In this document: positions 7,527 to 15,772 of the stretch, piece after piece
How positions within the stretch are numbered: position 1 is the stretch's first letter
How the letters are laid out: each line of letters begins with the position of its first letter
DNA from: Orlajensenia sp037404875
GTDB lineage: Bacteria; Actinomycetota; Actinomycetes; Actinomycetales; Microbacteriaceae
Assembly: GCF_037404875.1 (NCBI RefSeq)
Contig: NZ_JBBELO010000035.1
Span: 1-64,000, forward strand
DNA: 64,000 nucleotides
Direction: 5' to 3'
The notes under the pieces: model-generated
Seen by the model: only the letters and a program-made list of their open reading frames with translations
What the model was told of the DNA's origin: nothing
The model's database searches: none
Translations under genes and position numbers: made by a program

Positions 7527-8594
7527 TCACAGTTCCTGCCCGACGCTCGTGATGCGGGACTGGCCCACGGCATCCGAAACCGGCGCCCCCACACCCGAAC
7601 TGTCGCGCACGATCTCGAGCGGCTCGCTGAGGGTGCCGGTGCCGAAGCGCGACCAGTATCGCGCGGTGGCGAGCACGAAATCGGGTTCGAGGTAGTTCCG
7701 GATGCCCCACTGCGAGGCGAAGCACTTCAGCAGGGCCAGCTTGGTGTCGGTGAAGCCCTCGATGCTCACGAACCGGCTCGGACGGAAGTCGACGGTCGAC
7801 GAGGGGCTCTGGTAGCACGCGACGGTCGCGACGTTGCGGGTCGCTATGAGCGAGGCCTCGTGCACCGCTCGATGATCCTGATGGCGGTCGTTGCGGCTGT
7901 GGGTGTAGACGATGGCCGGCGAGACCTCAGCGACCACCCGCTCGATGATGCCGACCGTCGGGTCGGCGTTCGGGATGCGGGTGTCCTCGAGGTCTTCGAG
8001 GAAGAGGCGCGCGCCGATGAGTTCCGCCGCCGCGAGCGACTCCCCTTGGCGGTCATCGACCGCCCCGCCCCGCGCACCACGCGAGAGCGTCAGGATGACC
8101 ACGGGGTCGCCCGCTGCCGCATGCGCAGCGAGACTGCCGCCCACACCGATCTCGACGTCGTCGGGATGGGCACCGATCGCGAGTACGGTTCGCCTCTGTC
8201 TCCGGGCCACGGCGGCTCGGAACTCGGCAGCGAGCCGGTGCACGGTGTCTACGAGGACGGCCGACGGCACCGGCTTGGTGAGGAATTCGTTGGCGCGCTC
8301 GCGGAGCGCCCGCACCGCATAGTCGACGGATGCGTGCGCCGTCATGACGATCACCGGCAGCGCGCCATCCCTGCGCCGGGCCCAGTCGAGGATGTCGAGC
8401 CCGCTGGCACCCGGCAGCTCGACGTCGGTGACGATGACATCCGGCGCGAACTGAACGATCGCCTCCATCGCACCGACGCCGCTCGGCAGCACGCGAACCT
8501 CGCACGCGCCACGCCTGGTCAGGATGGTCTGCGTGTACAGGGCAACATCGTCGTCATCTTCGATGACGAGAACTCGGTAGGGCGACTCAGCCAT
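7527..8594 (-). CDS. Response regulator receiver fused to a PIG-L/LmbE-type deacetylase
   Basis: Residues 5-125 are a REC domain with pocket EDDDD (12-16), phosphoacceptor D57 and K107. From residue 136 a PIG-L domain follows, with AHPDDVEIGVGGS (zinc ligands H143 and D146) and HQDH (third zinc ligand H241). PIG-L/LmbE enzymes remove N-acetyl groups from GlcNAc-containing molecules, as MshB does. Both halves keep their key residues, so phosphorylation probably gates deacetylase activity. It is the first gene of the operon, 69 bp before the ATP-grasp gene. It has no signal peptide, so the substrate should be cytoplasmic. Confidence 0.9.
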   Translation of the reverse strand: MAESPYRVLVIEDDDDVALYTQTILTRRGACEVRVLPSGVGAMEAIVQFAPDVIVTDVELPGASGLDILDWARRRDGALPVIVMTAHASVDYAVRALRERANEFLTKPVPSAVLVDTVHRLAAEFRAAVARRQRRTVLAIGAHPDDVEIGVGGSLAAHAAAGDPVVILTLSRGARGGAVDDRQGESLAAAELIGARLFLEDLEDTRIPNADPTVGIIERVVAEVSPAIVYTHSRNDRHQDHRAVHEASLIATRNVATVACYQSPSSTVDFRPSRFVSIEGFTDTKLALLKCFASQWGIRNYLEPDFVLATARYWSRFGTGTLSEPLEIVRDSSGVGAPVSDAVGQSRITSVGQEL

Positions 8595-8662
8595 GGCACC
8601 ACATCACCACCACTCTATGCAGAGTGCCGCCGCGCCACAGACGTAATCCGCCGCGCCGCGCG

Positions 8663-8688
8663 GGGTGGCATTCCGCGGCGCGCCACCC
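8663..8688 (-). terminator. Hairpin downstream of the LuxR-type regulator
   Basis: GGGTGGC (8663-8669) pairs with GCCACCC (8682-8688). It lies about 30 bp after the LuxR-type stop on the minus strand. There is no T-run, so it is at best a weak or factor-assisted terminator that separates the regulator from the downstream operon. Confidence 0.3.
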
Positions 8689-8717
8689 GGATCCCTCAAG
8701 GTGGCGGACGAGTGAGC

Positions 8718-11294
8718 TCAGCCGCCGGTCAGCACGCCGGTCCGGCGAGCCGCCGCGACCGCGCGTCCCCGCGTCGGTGCATCGAGCTTGCGCAGCACCG
8801 CGGCGATGTGGTGCTCGACCGTGCGCGGGGAGAGCACAAGACGGTCGGCGATGTCGGCCGTCGAAAGGCCCTCGGCCAGAAGCCCGAGCACGTCGAGTTC
8901 CCGCGCGGTGAGCTGGGCCGGGTTGGTGCGGCTGGCGCCACGAGGCCGCCGCGGAAGCGGCAGCCCGCGATCGCGACGCGTGCGCAGCATGGCCTCGACG
9001 GCGGCCGTCGCCCCGAGCGCTTCGAGCGCCCGGACGGCGGACTGCGCGACCTCGACGTCGGCGTCGAACGCACAGGCGTAGGCAGCCCACAGGGGCGCGC
9101 CGACCGCATCCCACGCCTCGGCGGCCTGCTTCCAGGAGCCGCCGACCATGAGCGCGAACGGCTTCGCGCATCCATCAGCCTGCACGGTCGAGTCACCGCC
9201 GATCGTGCGCCACCAGGCCAACTCCCCCACCGCCCACGGATCATCGTGTCGGAGGGCGGATGCCCACGCCTCATCCGTGAGGGAACCGATGTCGCCGTCG
9301 CGACCGGCGAGCCAGGCGATTTCAGCGGCGGCGCAGGCGGCGGGTGCGATGCGCTGCAGCTCGCCCGTGCGCTCTGCCAGCGACAGGGCGATCGTGAGGT
9401 GATCGGACGCGTCCAGCCCACGGCGCGCCTCGATGCGCGCGACGGATGCGGCGGCCGGGATCGCCGAGATGGGCGCGAGGTCACGAGTCGCGAGAACGGC
9501 GCGACCTGTGGCGGTCGCCTCCTCCCACCGCCCGAGCTGCTGCAGCGCATCGGCCTGCCACGCCATCATGTAGCGCGACCACGAATCCAGGTCGCGCTCG
9601 GTGCAGTAGGCGACGCCCTCTTCGAGAATCCGCAGCGCCTCGTGCAGCCGTCGCTGCTCGACCGACATCGTTCCGAGGTTCGTATAGGCCCGCGCCGCAT
9701 GCTCGTGCAGGTCGGAGTCGAGCGAGAGCCGCAGGCTCCGCCCGAGATTGCCCGCGCCCTCTTCCTCACGACCGCTGCTGAGCTGCGCCGTACCGATGTT
9801 GTTGAGCGCGTGGGCTTCCACCTCCGCATCGCCCAGGCGGTGGGCCAGCGCCAATGCTCGCTCGCCCCACGCGATCGCCTCGTCATCGTCCTTCGCGAGC
9901 ATGCGGACCTGCGCCATGTTGCTCAGGGCCATCGCGAGCTCGTGACTGTCGCCGAGCGGTTCGAGCGTTGCGACGGCGCGGGCGGCGTACCGTTCGGCGT
10001 CATCGCCCCTGCCCAGGAACCACGAGAGCCGCGAGAGCCAGCGTTCGGCGTCGCCGGTCTCGCGCATCCGCTGCGCAACCTGGTGCGCCTCGAGCGCCTG
10101 GCGCCGGGCCGCGATCGCCTCGGGAAGCTGGTCGGTGAGATAGCACTCGTACGAGAGCGCCTCGAACAGCGCGGCGCGGTCGGGGCCACTCCCGCCGAAG
10201 TGGAGGGCGACACGCAATTGCGCGGCCGCCTCCCGATGGGCGCCGAGGCGTGCCGCCTGCCGGGCGGCGAGAGTCGCCTGGGCGAGGGCGGCCGCCTCGT
10301 CGCCGCACCCGGCCGCGTGGTGCGCGAGCCGGCGATGATCTTCGGGCATGCGTCGCGACAACTCGTGCAGCGCCCGCCGGTGCAACTGGCGGCGGCGGAT
10401 GGCGGAGAGCCCCAGCTCGATCGACTCCCGGCCGAGCTCGTGGCGGAATCCGACGGACCCGTCACCGTGCTCCACCAGGATCCCGACGTCGAGCGGTTCC
10501 TGCACCGCGGTCACCGCCTGCCCGGCGACGGCCGCGAGCAGGTCGAGGCTCCCCTCCGTGCCCAGGATTGCGGCCGCGGCCACCACGTCCGACGCCGGCG
10601 ACGAGAGCCGGGAGGCCCGTGCGAGCACGGCATCCCGAACGGTGGCCGGCAGCTCGTTGCGGCCGCCTGCCAGCACCTCGGTGACGAAGAACGCGTTGCC
10701 CGCCGTTCGTCCGTGCAGCGAAAGCGGGTCGAGTGGCACCTGCGCCTGCTCGATCAACGCGGCGACGCCTGCGACGCTCAAGGGCGGCACGAGAATGCGA
10801 CGCACGCCCGGCTGCCCCGCCAGATCGCCCATGACGGCGGCGAGCGGATGGCGCGGGCTCACCTCGTCGTCGCGATAGGTGACGACGAGGAGGGTAGGCG
10901 TGCCCCCGAGTCGCCGGCCGAGGAAGCGCAGCGCGTCCAGCGTGGCCTCGTCCGCCCAGTGCAGGTCTTCGAGCACGAGCAGGGTGGGTTCCTCCGCGAG
11001 CTGTGAGCGCAGCCAGCGGAAGACGCCCACGCGATCGCCGTGCACCGACAGGTGCGCATCCAGTTCGGGAAGCGCGTCGCGGAAGGCGGAGAGCGCATCC
11101 GCGGTCGTCACGTTGTCGACGCCTCCCGTGCGCACCCGCACGCGATCGGTGACGGCGGATGCGAGGGCGCGCACGAGGGCGGACTTGCCCACGCCGGCCT
11201 CTCCTCCGACGAAGACGAGCCCGCCCGTCCCGGTGAGAGCCTCGTCGACGAGACCGACGAGATCACCGAGCACAGCGTCGCGCTCGACCAGCAT
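8718..11294 (-). CDS. Large ATP-binding LuxR-family regulator (LAL type)
   Basis: About 858 residues start at ATG 11294; a TTG four codons upstream is less likely. An N-terminal AAA/STAND ATPase has Walker A GGEAGVGKS (30-38) and Walker B LLVLEDLHWAD. A long alpha-helical TPR-like middle follows, then a C-terminal LuxR helix-turn-helix (LTARELDVLGLLAEGLSTAD, with SPRTVEHHIAAVLRKL). Such proteins are inducer-sensing transcription activators like MalT. It is co-directional with the receiver-PIG-L operon, 123 bp upstream, so control of that operon is possible but unproven. Confidence 0.9.
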   Translation of the reverse strand: MLVERDAVLGDLVGLVDEALTGTGGLVFVGGEAGVGKSALVRALASAVTDRVRVRTGGVDNVTTADALSAFRDALPELDAHLSVHGDRVGVFRWLRSQLAEEPTLLVLEDLHWADEATLDALRFLGRRLGGTPTLLVVTYRDDEVSPRHPLAAVMGDLAGQPGVRRILVPPLSVAGVAALIEQAQVPLDPLSLHGRTAGNAFFVTEVLAGGRNELPATVRDAVLARASRLSSPASDVVAAAAILGTEGSLDLLAAVAGQAVTAVQEPLDVGILVEHGDGSVGFRHELGRESIELGLSAIRRRQLHRRALHELSRRMPEDHRRLAHHAAGCGDEAAALAQATLAARQAARLGAHREAAAQLRVALHFGGSGPDRAALFEALSYECYLTDQLPEAIAARRQALEAHQVAQRMRETGDAERWLSRLSWFLGRGDDAERYAARAVATLEPLGDSHELAMALSNMAQVRMLAKDDDEAIAWGERALALAHRLGDAEVEAHALNNIGTAQLSSGREEEGAGNLGRSLRLSLDSDLHEHAARAYTNLGTMSVEQRRLHEALRILEEGVAYCTERDLDSWSRYMMAWQADALQQLGRWEEATATGRAVLATRDLAPISAIPAAASVARIEARRGLDASDHLTIALSLAERTGELQRIAPAACAAAEIAWLAGRDGDIGSLTDEAWASALRHDDPWAVGELAWWRTIGGDSTVQADGCAKPFALMVGGSWKQAAEAWDAVGAPLWAAYACAFDADVEVAQSAVRALEALGATAAVEAMLRTRRDRGLPLPRRPRGASRTNPAQLTARELDVLGLLAEGLSTADIADRLVLSPRTVEHHIAAVLRKLDAPTRGRAVAAARRTGVLTGG

Positions 11295-11322
11295 GCGACT
11301 ATTCAACCGCGCGGTGGCCGGT

Positions 11323-11574
11323 TCAGTCGCCCTCGATCACCGGGTAGACGGCATCGGCGACGAGACCGTGCGCCTCCCGGTGAACCCGGTTGGCGGCATC
11401 CGCGTCGGGTGCGTCGACCAGGCAGAAGATCTTGCCCTGTTCCTCGGCCACCCAGTAGCGCAGGTAGTGCACGCCGTGGTCTTCCTGCACGGCGAGGTCG
11501 GCGGCGTGTGCCGCCGCGACGTCGCCGACGGTGACGGAACCGTCGAGGTTGTGAACATCCATGTAGAGCGTCAT
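11323..11574 (-). CDS. DUF4242 family small protein
   Basis: The 83 residues start at MTLYMDVHNLDG. The ATG at 11574 is preceded by AAGGAGAGATGAC, an excellent ribosome site, so the longer upstream start is rejected. The sequence fits the DUF4242 (SCO4226-like) family, including the conserved YLRYWVAEEQGKIFCLVDA and AHGLVADAVYP segments. Members are small ferredoxin-fold proteins and one is reported to bind nickel. It ends 28 bp before the LuxR-type regulator start and may be co-transcribed with it. Confidence 0.82.
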   Translation of the reverse strand: MTLYMDVHNLDGSVTVGDVAAAHAADLAVQEDHGVHYLRYWVAEEQGKIFCLVDAPDADAANRVHREAHGLVADAVYPVIEGD

Positions 11575-11748
11575 GTCATCTCTCCTTGAGTCGGTGTCGC
11601 CGGCCGATTCAGCCGGCATGACAAGTACACCTCCGGAGCCGGGTGCCCGGAATCGGTCGGATCACCCATATTCGCGGTGCGCCGAGGCACCGGGATGCGG
11701 CCGCGTCGGCGAGAGGAACCTCGGCGCTGGATGGCCAAGAATGGGGAG

Positions 11749-11916
11749 ATGAACGTCGACCCCGGGGATGAGCCGCGCTTCCGGAGCCCCGACCCGTGCC
11801 CACAGTGCGGAGACGTGCTCGACGGCGGCGTCATCGTGGGCGACGACGGCATCATGGTCATCACCGTCCGCTGCCTCACCTGCGGCTACAGCGCGTTGAT
11901 CGACCCGTTCTCGTAG
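11749..11916 (+). CDS. Small zinc-ribbon protein
   Basis: About 55 residues contain two CxxC knuckles, PCPQCGD and RCLTCGY, separated by about 20 residues in a typical zinc-ribbon layout. ATGs at 11731 and 11749 are both possible; neither has an ideally spaced ribosome site. Overlapping minus-strand frames are low-complexity and rejected. Function is unknown. It stands between two minus-strand genes and has no operon partner. Confidence 0.55.
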   Translation: MNVDPGDEPRFRSPDPCPQCGDVLDGGVIVGDDGIMVITVRCLTCGYSALIDPFS

Positions 11917-11938
11917 GGTGCCCAGTGGAGGGCGCCTC

Positions 11939-12292
11939 TCAGGCCGGAGGCTCCCAGAGCTCGATCGGGAGCCCCTCTGGATCGTGGATGCGGGCGAACC
12001 GCCCGTATTCCGCCGTCTCCCATTCCGGTCGGCGTTCGACCGCGATGCCCGCGACCTGCAGCGTCTCGGCCAGCGCATCCAGCTCACTCACGCGCAGGTT
12101 GAGCATGAACGGCTGGTCGGCCGGAAAGTAGTCGCTGTCGTCGGGGAACGGGGCGAAGACCGTCATGCCGGCCTGTTGCTCCCAGATGCCGTCGTGCCCC
12201 GCTTCGATGCCGAGGTGCTGCCGGTACCAGGCTGCGCGGGCCTCGGGATCGCGGCTGCGGAAGAAGATGCCGCCGATGCCTGTGACTGCCAT
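11939..12292 (-). CDS. VOC family (glyoxalase-like) protein
   Basis: About 117 residues start at MAVTGIGGIFFRS. The ATG at 12292 follows GGGAGGCGGATC, which fixes the start over the longer frame. The single VOC domain has the opening beta strand, LRVSELDALAETL and the C-terminal metal-site strand HDPEGLPIELWEP. Members bind metals and act as lyases, dioxygenases or resistance proteins. The substrate cannot be told from sequence. It is transcribed alone; a hairpin (12404-12431) separates it from the upstream gene. Confidence 0.82.
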   Translation of the reverse strand: MAVTGIGGIFFRSRDPEARAAWYRQHLGIEAGHDGIWEQQAGMTVFAPFPDDSDYFPADQPFMLNLRVSELDALAETLQVAGIAVERRPEWETAEYGRFARIHDPEGLPIELWEPPA

Positions 12293-12403
12293 GATCCGCC
12301 TCCCGATACACCGGATGTTCTCGATCACCCCGGCGTGATGCCGAGACGAGCTCAGCATACCGACGACCCGTTCGAGCGGGCGGCGCCGGCTGGCTCCGGC
12401 GAG

Positions 12404-12431
12404 CTGATCCGAGCGGGCTCGCTCGGATCAG
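12404..12431. terminator. Strong hairpin terminator
   Basis: CTGATCCGAGCG (12404-12415) and CGCTCGGATCAG (12420-12431) form a perfect 12-bp stem with a 4-nt loop. It lies after the small membrane gene on the minus strand. On the plus strand it is followed shortly by TTTT. It probably ends the transcript of the gene at 12494-12712. Confidence 0.65.
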
Positions 12432-12493
12432 GAGCCTTTTCGAATCGCCGTCCGAGATCAGGAGAGGCAACCTGAGCGCTGATCCGGTTACGC

Positions 12494-12712
12494 CTACTTC
12501 CCGTTGGCTCGCGCCCGCTTCTGTGCTCTGTACTCGTTCAGGAGCAGGAGCTCTAAGGCTGCGCCAAAAAGGACGGCAATCCACACTCCGGCCGATACGA
12601 ATGTCAGGCCAAAGGCTCCCAACACGAAGACAGCGTTCACCACGATCATCGCTGCAAGCACGCCCTCGAGCGGAGGCGAACTCAGCCTGCGCCTCGCCGA
12701 TCTATACGTCAC
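12494..12712 (-). CDS. Small membrane protein, hypothetical
   Basis: GTG 12712 follows a GGGGG run and gives 72 residues; ATG 12754 is an alternative. Two hydrophobic segments (AAMIVVNAVFVLGAFGL and AGVWIAVLFGAALELLLL) are followed by a basic tail (NEYRAQKRARANGK). I recognise no family. It is the last chromosomal gene before the tRNA-derived repeat that begins the island array. A short reading frame directly upstream, ending at 12702 (LDELDRFALDPNGGSRDV), may be a decayed neighbour. Confidence 0.5.
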   Translation of the reverse strand: MTYRSARRRLSSPPLEGVLAAMIVVNAVFVLGAFGLTFVSAGVWIAVLFGAALELLLLNEYRAQKRARANGK

Positions 12713-13019
12713 GTGAACCCCCGTTCGGATCCAACGCGAACCGATCAAGCTCATCTAATGAATGCATGTCAACGAGGACCAATCCATGCGACCAAACGTG
12801 AGTAATGAGGCCTTGGCACGGGAGCGTCAAGCCGCTGGATAGCCCTTCCCTGCCACTTCTTGCCCCAGTGCGATCGACGGTCACGTTAGCGCATAAGTTT
12901 CTTCCTCGACCCACGACCGCGACTACCAACCCCAGAAACAACGAAATCCCCTCCCGAAGGAGAGGATTTCGTGAACCATGTCCCGACACATCCAGAAAGG
13001 ATGTCTCGACACATCAAAT
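12713..13019. other. Non-coding left flank of the island array
   Basis: No convincing gene is visible. It holds a protein-like fragment read on the minus strand down to 12702 and a hairpin terminator (12942-12971). It also includes relatively AT-rich sequence compared with the core genes. Confidence 0.5.
12942..12971 (-). terminator. Rho-independent terminator of the displaced tRNA 3' end
   Basis: A 13-bp stem with one mismatch (CGAAATCC... against ...GGATTTCG) is followed on the minus strand by TTGTTT. It lies about 50 bp beyond the tRNA-like 3' end at 13020. It has the same relative order as the hairpins next to the other two tRNA copies. Confidence 0.65.
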
Positions 13020-13205
13020 TGGTTGCGGGGGCAGGATTTGAACCTACGACCTCTGGGAGGCTTAAGCTCACCTTCGGTCCGCACCGGTTGTCTCGGGAAC
13101 TCGCGGGTTCCCTCTTATTTACAGGGAACCAGACGGTTCGCTGTCTCCGATTCTATCCGGTCGGTTCTGGGTACTTCCGGGTAAATGTGGTGAGTAAATG
13201 ATGAC
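13020..13205. repeat. Left attachment-site repeat (tRNA-fMet 3' half plus island end)
   Basis: Bases 13020-13057 are identical, over 38 bp, to the 3' half of the tRNA-fMet gene at 26499-26536: CCA, acceptor strand, T-arm, and the 3' side of the anticodon stem. The rest aligns essentially without gaps to 19075-19260; both are 186 bp and end in GGTGAGTAAATGATGAC. The non-tRNA part contains an inverted repeat GGAACTCGCGGGTTCC. I interpret this as attL of island A; the shared non-tRNA part would be the island end. Confidence 0.8.
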
Positions 13206-13219
13206 GCCCGCGACGGGGA

Positions 13220-15772
13220 TTACTCGATGTCGATTGGCGTTGGTACTCGGATCTCGTTGGCCACCGGAGTGTACAGATCAATATTGGTGCGGCGCGTGCG
13301 CAACGACACCAGCAGGGCGTACCTCACGGGCAACGAAGTACGGTCGGCTCGACCATTGTTTTTCCACCAGCCGCCGACGGGATAGACGGCCAGCGCGCCG
13401 GTCGCGGCTAACTCGTGGCCGCTTCCGATCCACTCGTCTTGGTGCAGGGAGCCGACATTGCGCTGATTGGGCCCAATAAGCCAGCGGTCGGATGCCAAAG
13501 TACTGCTGCCAGTGCCTTCCTCCACGCGCTGGGCGTCACGATTGACGCGCTGGACGAACTGGCGCTGGGTCTCCAAGGACCCTTGAAGATCGAACCGCAG
13601 AGCGTGCGACGAATACGAATAGCGTTGGCGCCAACCGCGGCGCGATGCCGATGGTTCGATGAAGTATGAGAGCGTCACTCGCAGTCGGACGTCGTCGTCT
13701 CCAACCTCCTCGAGCGCTTCTCTCGGCCATGGCAGGCTATGGAGGCGGAAGTGTCGCATCCGATACTCGCTGCCGTCGAACGGCACGAACTCGTCTTGGC
13801 TGACGAGCGTCACCGCTTGCAACGATGAGTTGAGTACGGAATCCTCAGTCGGCACTCCCCACCCGTACCGGCGTAGTAGCGAGAGCCGCGCCGTCTTGCC
13901 GTCCTCCGCCTCGATCTCGTTCCGCATCGTCGTGGTCCACTCCGCCGAATGCGTGAGAAGACCGCGGACAGTCTCCGGCCAATAACCGGGGTATCGGGCC
14001 ATTGTCCGCGCCGCAAGACGCGACGCTTGAGCCGCTGCGGCGCTCGTCGCGTTCGCTGAGGTCAGAGCTCGGTCATTCGCGGTTCCCGTCGATCGCAGTG
14101 ACAGCAACGGGTGCTTGTCTTCGAAACCGTCGGCACCATCGCTCAGGACGTTGCCGCCCTCCATGCAGATATCTGGCTTGATCGGCCAACGCCTGGTCGA
14201 GAACATCACGGAGGTGCGGCTGTGGGGGGAGAGCTCACCTGAACTCGCCATCGGCGACCAGCCGCGGTAGGCCGGATCTGATGGAGCTTCGGCGAGTTCC
14301 GTGTGTGCTGACACAGTGAGGGCGTTCCACGCCTGCCCTGGGTCCTCGATGGCCGAGGTGTCCGACTCGGTCCGATGGTCGAGTTGGTAACTGTTGACGT
14401 TCCCGGACGCCACGACGATGAGTCGCGACGAGGCTGGGTCGGGTGTGGAGAGCAATCTCAGGTCGTTTCCATCCCGAACGATGTCGGTTCCGGCCGCGAG
14501 GGCGTCGACAGTTGCGGACCACAGGGTGGGTTCACCGGGACGGTCGGGGGTGGCGCTCAGGGGCAGGCAGAATACGCGGTGCCGGTTTGTCGTGATCTCC
14601 GGGAGGGCAATGGCGTCGGCGGTGGCTGTGCCGAAGTCCAGAGGGTCGATAAGTGGCTCGCCGCGTGCGGGCTTCATACGTACGGATTCGAGCCGGTGTT
14701 CCAAGCGGACAGGGTCTTGGGACACGAGCAGCGGATCGAGATTCCCGTAGAGGGCCAGACCGGCCATCGAGGTCCCGTGCCCCGCGACGTCAGCACCAGA
14801 CGTGCCGATAACGGTGTGCACGTCACGAGGATCGAGGGAGTCGCGCAGCAGCAGGTGCCCTTGGAAGACTCCAGTGTCGAGGTGTGTGACCGCCGGTGCA
14901 TCGTCGCCAGCTGCGACGACCCGATCGACCAGATCGTCCACGTACTCATCTTGTCCTTGGGTGGGGAGATCCTCGACGGAGTCAATGAACTCGGGCCTTC
15001 TCACTTCTGCAATAGGCACGCGCGTGAAGGGCAAGACCTGCAGTTGGTCCCAGCTAGCCTCGACCCACACGACGACACGATCTCGGAGCGAGATCGAGCG
15101 TTGCACGGTCCGCAGATTGTGCGTGGCGACAAAGGCGTCGAAGATCTCGTGATTCGCCTGGACGGCGTCCAGCCACAGTTCCCACCAGTGCAGTCCGAGG
15201 GTGGGCGGTTCACCTTCAGAGGTCCAAAGGTCGCGCAGAACCGCTTGACGGATCCGCGCGATGTTGGCGATCAGGGCCTGGTTCGCGGGGTTGCCTCCCG
15301 GTGTGCTCCACTTTTCCTGAGCGGCCCTGGTCGACAACTTTGCCAGATAGTCCTCGAAAAGTTGTAGAAATTTAGTTCGGTAAGCATCAGCAACCCAGAC
15401 TGTAGCGCGCTCAGGTTCTTCGTCAGTTGCTGGTCGGACGGACAGAAGGAGCCACATCGGGAGCTTCGGCGTGGTGCGGTGGCTACTCAAGCGGTCCAGC
15501 GACTCGATTTTGAGGGGAAAAGTAGCATCACCGCCTTCGAGGACGATCACCGTGCCCAGCGCATGCAGCTCCTCTTCACTAACGCTGACCTCACGGCGTT
15601 CCTGGTCGACCTCCGAGAACGCCTTTTGGAGCTGGCCGCGCATGAGGAGCCCGTGGGCTCGATGTTCTACGGGGCGCACTTTGGCGTTGCCCTGACCTCC
15701 GCGGGAGAACTCTTCGTTGGCGGCCCGCTCGACGATGTAGAGATGGTCGAGTTGCCGCAACTCATCAGCCAA
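13220..15772 (-). CDS. S8 subtilisin-like serine protease (Y4bN-like)
   Basis: The 850 residues have an intact subtilase triad: D299 in THLDTGVF, H332 in GHGTSMAGLALYG and S577 in NATSAAAAQASRLAA, with oxyanion N458 in VVASGNVN. There is no signal peptide, so it should act in the cytoplasm. About 290 N-terminal residues of unknown fold precede the protease domain and about 220 follow. The start overlaps the AAA+ ATPase stop by 8 bp, so the two proteins are co-translated. Cytoplasmic subtilase-AAA+ pairs (as for Rhizobium y4bN) recur in mobile regions. A defence or toxin-like role is inference. Confidence 0.85.
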   Translation of the reverse strand: MADELRQLDHLYIVERAANEEFSRGGQGNAKVRPVEHRAHGLLMRGQLQKAFSEVDQERREVSVSEEELHALGTVIVLEGGDATFPLKIESLDRLSSHRTTPKLPMWLLLSVRPATDEEPERATVWVADAYRTKFLQLFEDYLAKLSTRAAQEKWSTPGGNPANQALIANIARIRQAVLRDLWTSEGEPPTLGLHWWELWLDAVQANHEIFDAFVATHNLRTVQRSISLRDRVVVWVEASWDQLQVLPFTRVPIAEVRRPEFIDSVEDLPTQGQDEYVDDLVDRVVAAGDDAPAVTHLDTGVFQGHLLLRDSLDPRDVHTVIGTSGADVAGHGTSMAGLALYGNLDPLLVSQDPVRLEHRLESVRMKPARGEPLIDPLDFGTATADAIALPEITTNRHRVFCLPLSATPDRPGEPTLWSATVDALAAGTDIVRDGNDLRLLSTPDPASSRLIVVASGNVNSYQLDHRTESDTSAIEDPGQAWNALTVSAHTELAEAPSDPAYRGWSPMASSGELSPHSRTSVMFSTRRWPIKPDICMEGGNVLSDGADGFEDKHPLLSLRSTGTANDRALTSANATSAAAAQASRLAARTMARYPGYWPETVRGLLTHSAEWTTTMRNEIEAEDGKTARLSLLRRYGWGVPTEDSVLNSSLQAVTLVSQDEFVPFDGSEYRMRHFRLHSLPWPREALEEVGDDDVRLRVTLSYFIEPSASRRGWRQRYSYSSHALRFDLQGSLETQRQFVQRVNRDAQRVEEGTGSSTLASDRWLIGPNQRNVGSLHQDEWIGSGHELAATGALAVYPVGGWWKNNGRADRTSLPVRYALLVSLRTRRTNIDLYTPVANEIRVPTPIDIE

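Noticed and set aside
6786..11006. A 1406-codon open frame on the plus strand
   Set aside because: Antisense to the ATP-grasp, PIG-L and LuxR-type genes; Arg/His/Gly-rich composition is a high-GC shadow with no domain.
12702..12989. 95-codon minus-strand frame upstream of the small membrane gene
   Set aside because: Its N-terminal part reads through a terminator hairpin. Only the last 40 residues look natural, so at best it is a decayed remnant.
12971..13201. Plus-strand frame with AGAGFEPTTSG, and a similar one at 18993-19256
   Set aside because: The resemblance comes from the duplicated tRNA-derived DNA. Peptides of this type are well-known false translations across tRNA 3' ends.
13020..13205. 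A second functional tRNA gene
   Set aside because: Only the 3' half matches; the 5' half and anticodon are missing, so it is an attachment-site remnant. The same holds at 19075.
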